30,772 nt of DNA from Lenisia limosa (Eukaryota > Breviatea), in contig LPNZ01009365.1 in assembly GCA_001655205.1 (NCBI GenBank), positions 1-30,772 on the forward strand, read 5' to 3'. This document shows positions 28,675-30,772 of the stretch, piece after piece (position 1 is the first letter of the stretch; every line of letters begins with the position of its first letter). The translations under genes and the position numbers were made by a program. The notes beneath the pieces were generated by a model. The model made no database searches. It was given only the letters and a program-made list of their open reading frames with translations, and was not told the DNA's origin.

Positions 28675-30772
28675 ATGCAGGTAAGTATATCACTGTTTTC
28701 CCCCCTCCTCCCTCATTTCCTTAGGCACTCCAAGCGTCCACCATCCCCAGAGAGAACCGTGAGCGTCTCGTGAAAGCCTTTGCAGACAAGGGAATCAAGA
28801 AGGGCCTCATCTACCTCAAGGTAAATCTCACCTTCTTCACTGATCGCTCATCTTACTTGTTCAGGGAGGAGAAGACAGAAACATTTATGATGCTGATACT
28901 GAACATCTTTTCCGCCAAGAAAGGTAAGTATACTATTGAGAAGATGACCACGCAGCTACTTCAACTGGACCTTCGGTGTTCGCGAAGCCGGCTGGTTTGG
29001 AGCCATTGATATCGAGACCGGCAAGTCCACTCTCTTCATGCCCCGCCTTCCTCAGGCGTATGCCGTCTGGATGGGCTCGATCCGTCCTCCTTCCCACTTC
29101 TTGGTAGGCAACGTAATGTGCTGAGAGGGGAAATACGGTAACACACCATACAATAATATCCACAAATAAATTTGATGAGTCAAATATCATTCCACCCAAA
29201 CCCTATAACCACTCAGGAGAAGTATGGTACCGACTGTGTAATGTTTGTTGATGAGATCAAGAACTTCATTGCCGAGTGAGGGGTGGAATGGGAGTGTGTT
29301 TTTTTTTTTTTTATCGGGAAAAATGCTCTTGTACCTTTCATCATGCTACCTTCAAATTACCCTTATTTCAGGAACAAGGAGACGATATACACTCTCAACG
29401 GACTCAACTACGACTCCAAACTCCAGTCTGTCTGTGAGGTATGTTGAGCTGCCAGTTATTCATACTGTCATTGGGGTAATCACAATAAGCAACTGAAGTG
29501 GGAATGATTCGAAACTATAAAGTGGAAATTTGGCTATTCCTTTTTGGGAACACTCTTTACGGGAATATATCTTTTCTTAAGGTGAGGAGTTGGGGTATGT
29601 TAATCCTCTATTTCATTGAGCGTAAATCTCAGCTTGGCCTTTTTGCTGATTACTATGCACTCAACTCCTCAACGCTTCCTCACCATTCAGGCCACCGAGC
29701 ACCTTGGTGATAAGACCGTCAACAATGAGGCTCTCCACCCAATCATCACAGAATGCCGTGTTGTATGGGGGTATTCTATAAACATAATATACCACAGGTT
29801 CTTTCATCTTATTGTAGCATTTGGAACCCTGGGTATTCAACGCTTTTGACCGCTGTAGTTCAAGACAGAGACCGAGAGCAAGGTTCTGCGTGAGGTCTGT
29901 CGCGTCAGCTCAGACGCCCACAAGGCCGCTATGAAGGCATGTAAACCCGAGATGATGGAGTACCAGTTGGAGTCCACCCTTCTGCATCATGTCTACTTCC
30001 ATGTAGGCGCAGTGATATGTAGGGCTTCACTTTGGTTTGAAAAAGACTGATAAAATATCGATATTTATCGATAAATTCCCTCTTTTTTGAACTGACGTGA
30101 AGCCCTAATGATATGCTTTGCCGATAGCCTCGCTGATATATGGAAATTCGGGAACAAAAACCAAAAACAAAAACAGAACCTCTTGGCTGACACTCTAAGC
30201 CGCCTCCATTTTATTCCACAGGGCCAGAACCGCCTCCCAGCCTACGGGACCATCATCGGCTCCGGACCCAACGCTGCTGGTGGGGGCTATTATCATATCA
30301 CTCTATATTATATGATGATAAGTAATTATAGTGGTCAATGGTAAATAATGCATACTATGCACATATTTTCTAATATGATATGTCATATTTGTACAGCAGG
30401 TTTGCATTTGTGATAAAACGCGTTTGTTGAACAGGTAGTGTCATCCCTAACAATTATTGTAACCGTCTAGTGCTGCATTACGGTCACGCTGGGGCCCCCA
30501 ACGACCGCCAAATGCAGGACGGTGATATGGTGCTCATCGACTTCGGAGGCGACTACAATGGCTACGCCGCCGACATTACCACCACGTGGGCTATTAGTGT
30601 GTGGAAAGTAGCTTTTTTTCCTTCTGCACAGAAACTGACAGTGTAGTTTCCCAGTCAACGGCAAGTTCGCTGAGAAGCAGAAGACCATCTACAACATTGT
30701 CCTCAACACTTTCAACACCGTTTGGGGCGCAACTAAAAGACTGCATTATTTGCAAACTCCCTAATACTATCA
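28675..30772 (+). CDS. PEPD: Xaa-Pro dipeptidase (prolidase), M24 family; 11 exons, 3' end missing
   Basis: A cytosolic Mn2+ metallopeptidase that splits dipeptides with C-terminal proline. Exons: 28675-28680, 28725-28820, 28865-28923, 28956-29103, 29217-29275, 29372-29438, 29691-29762, 29859-30002, 30222-30279, 30471-30585 and 30647 onward. They join in phase to about 300 residues. N-domain motifs: [20 protein letters not shown], then [20 protein letters not shown] and [20 protein letters not shown]24 domain: [19 protein letters not shown], then [17 protein letters not shown]. Asp260 and Asp271 of this model (codons at 30539-30541 and 30572-30574) match the first two metal ligands of human prolidase (Asp276 and Asp287), and His239 and His242 lie in the HYGHAG motif. 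After VWGA the frame runs to TAA at 30762, so the remaining ligands (one His, two Glu) and the C-terminal third are absent. The family usually has about 490 residues. Confidence 0.93.
30020..30107. mobile_element. MITE copy 2, hAT-like, 88 bp
   Basis: The ends TAGGGCTTCAC and GTGAAGCCCTA are perfect 11-bp inverted repeats, extending imperfectly to about 25 bp (TTTGAAAAAGA against TCTTTTTTGAA). The flanks GTGATATG (30012-30019) and ATGATATG (30108-30115) match at 7 of 8 bases, fitting an aged 8-bp target duplication. The core ATTTATCGATAAAT is shared with the copy at 19399. It lies in prolidase intron 8 (30003-30221), 17 bp inside the donor. Confidence 0.75.

Noticed and set aside
28770-29009. 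Plus-strand 79-codon ORF read as a separate small gene
   Set aside because: It runs through two prolidase introns in the wrong frame; the spliced reading matches prolidase.

Overview
This is nuclear DNA from a eukaryote, probably a unicellular one. The genes are cut by many short GT–AG introns (about 32–530 nt). Exons use C- or G-ending codons, while introns and spacers are AT-rich. The protein families (GINS, manganese prolidase, filamin-like and laminin-G-like extracellular repeats on a multi-pass membrane protein) are eukaryotic. The mix of LamG, filamin-like, GCC2/GCC3 cysteine-rich and multi-TM modules recalls predicted receptors of choanoflagellates, other unicellular relatives of animals and some other protists. 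I cannot name the species.

Layout. (1) Positions 1-55 (+) look like the last 17 codons of a gene entering from the left. (2) Nearly everything from 87 to 28419 on the minus strand reads as one very large exon-rich gene for a cell-surface protein. Read from right to left it has a signal peptide (28373-28419), beta-rich repeats (about 23.45-28.3 kb), about seven laminin-G/concanavalin-like domains (about 13.3-23.3 kb), a cadherin/Ig-like stretch (about 10.9-13.2 kb), nine or ten filamin-like repeats (about 4.2-10.9 kb), a GCC2/GCC3-type cysteine-rich stalk (about 3.2-4.1 kb), a membrane domain of eight or nine helices (about 0.8-3.3 kb) and a Ser-rich cytosolic tail ending at 87. (3) A complete plus-strand gene for the GINS subunit SLD5 (24037-25725) sits inside what appears to be a 2.3-kb intron of the giant gene. 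(4) A plus-strand Xaa-Pro dipeptidase (prolidase) gene starts at 28675, head-to-head with the giant gene across 255 bp, and is cut off by the window end after about 300 codons.

The genes are not one pathway: SLD5 acts in DNA replication, prolidase in peptide turnover, and the giant gene at the cell surface. The less expected signals lie in the splicing layer of the giant gene. There is a 27-bp tandem array in which each unit carries an in-phase 3' splice site, an intron built almost wholly of three 34-bp copies that end near acceptors, and a 52-bp inverted repeat that would pair two 5' splice sites of the same transcript. Long G-runs follow GT and long C-runs precede AG at several introns, and most assembly gaps sit next to such runs. 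Two copies of a short hAT-like inverted-repeat element with 8-bp target duplications also lie in introns.

Exon joins were worked out by eye from GT/AG positions, phase and protein sense. They are firm for SLD5, prolidase and the last exons of the giant gene, and approximate elsewhere. Twelve N-gaps interrupt the giant gene and hide some exons.
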